Below are positions 48,677 to 49,277 of a stretch of 49,277 nucleotides of DNA, in pieces. Below the pieces are notes generated by a model, which ran no database searches, had not been told where the DNA came from, and saw only the letters and a list, made by a program, of their open reading frames with translations. Numbering within the stretch: position 1 is the first letter of the stretch; the number at the start of each line of letters is the position of its first letter. Location: assembly GCA_037447655.1 (NCBI GenBank), contig JBBHKE010000900.1, forward strand, positions 238,172 through 287,448, written 5' to 3'. Source of the DNA: Zygnema cylindricum (Eukaryota > Streptophyta > Zygnematophyceae > Zygnematales > Zygnemataceae). The translations under genes were made by a program, and so were the position numbers.

Positions 48677-48879
48677 ATAAGACAAAAGAGTTTTTTGCCA
48701 ACGGCCGTCCGACGGTGGTGGGTCATCGCGGACTCGGAATGAATACTTTCCAAAGTCAAAGTGAGTTTGAAAGTCAAAGCGGGGAAGCTTCCCGGAAGTT
48801 GTCGATTTTGGAGAATACAATTCTTTCTCTGAATGCGGCGGCGGCTGTGGGAGTCGATTTTGTCGAATTTGATGTCCAG
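48677..48879 (+). CDS. GDPD: glycerophosphodiester phosphodiesterase, internal exon (partial gene)
   Basis: 203-bp exon bounded by TTTTTTCAG and a GTATTT donor. It encodes VVGHRGLGMNTFQ, a polar insert FQSQSEFESQSGEASRK, ILENTILSLNAAAAVGVDFVEFDVQ. VVGHRG is the HR signature with the catalytic His, ENTILS supplies the conserved Glu/Asn, and VEFDVQ supplies metal-binding Glu and Asp of the PI-PLC-like TIM barrel. The enzyme cleaves glycerophosphodiesters to glycerol-3-phosphate and an alcohol, in lipid turnover and phosphate recycling. Spacing resembles plant GDPD1-3. The polar insert includes a short duplicated SQS/ESQS motif. The rest lies right of the window. 48880-49277 is intron, beginning with a TTATTA repeat. 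Confidence 0.88.
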
Positions 48880-49277
48880 GTATTTATTTATTATTATTGT
48901 TATTATTATTTATTATTATTTATTATTTTCTATTATTATTTATTATAATTTAGTTTTATTTATTGTTATTAACTAATATTAATTATTATTTGTTATCGTT
49001 ACTGTTTATTATTAGTTGTTATTAGTTATAATAATTTATTATCCATTGTTATTAATTATTATTTTTTGTTTTTCCTTCTTTTTACCTTTTTACCCTTTTC
49101 TTTTCCTTGTTTTAATAATACTTTTTTTCTTTATTTATTTTCATCATTCTCGTCATTTTTGGAAATTGAGTTAACAAAAAACTTTTGTGGGATTCGATGC
49201 GCCTGATTTCTTTTTTTCTTCTCTTTTTTGTTTTTTTTTTTCAATTTTTTTAAGAGAAAGGGGGAAGGGGGGTGGGG

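Overview
This is a eukaryotic nuclear window, most likely from a streptophyte green alga (Chara-like) or an early-diverging land plant. The evidence is plant-type gene content with many short exons (30-292 bp), GT-AG introns of up to 6.7 kb, a peroxisomal glycolate oxidase with a C-terminal SRL, a plant BBD-type bifunctional nuclease, a plant-type dCMP deaminase with a membrane-anchor-like N-terminus, and Ty1/copia retrotransposons. Species assignment is inference. Most listed open frames are shadows; the genes were rebuilt by joining exons with matching splice phases.

Layout: (1) 78-11897 (+): TRAPPC5/Trs31 subunit of the TRAPP tethering complex, seven exons in the window, first ~20 codons off the left edge. 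Its fourth intron holds a complete but mutated Ty1/copia element (3442-9702, LTRs and 5-bp target duplication). Two introns contain tandem copies of splice-junction DNA. (2) 11898-16757: repeat-rich intergenic DNA with a diverged solo LTR (12758-13768), two members of a TA-flanked MITE family (14167-14725, 15197-15683) and a hAT-type MITE between them (14746-15138). (3) 16758-23102 (+): glycolate oxidase, 11 exons, with a reading-frame break in the last exon. (4) 25476-29973 (-): dCMP deaminase, 10 exons, convergent with glycolate oxidase. (5) 29974-33499: intergenic, with a 936-bp TAA-flanked Harbinger-like element, apparently nested in a larger inverted-repeat element. (6) 33500-38416 (+): bifunctional nuclease (DUF151 plus UVR-like C-terminus), 9 exons, 330 aa. 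(7) 39856-45350 (+): second Ty1/copia element with 473/479-bp LTRs, decayed coding region. (8) 45351-48676: intergenic, with a short MITE of the same TA family (45982-46182). (9) 48677-48879 (+): catalytic N-terminal exon of a glycerophosphodiester phosphodiesterase that continues off the right edge.

The host genes are unrelated housekeeping and metabolic functions (vesicle tethering, photorespiration, dNTP supply, nuclease/defence, lipid/phosphate metabolism), with no sign of a joint pathway. The most interesting signals are in the mobile and intronic DNA. The TA-flanked MITEs carry a multi-copy subterminal motif (TTAGNG) whose variable base changes in concert within each element. Both copia elements have a primer-binding site complementary to the initiator-tRNA-Met anticodon arm, and in one of them this site supplies the gag start codon. 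The larger LTR family carries an antisense tRNA-like module and a hairpin with compensatory changes. Several introns carry private degenerate tandem repeats, including duplicated splice sites.
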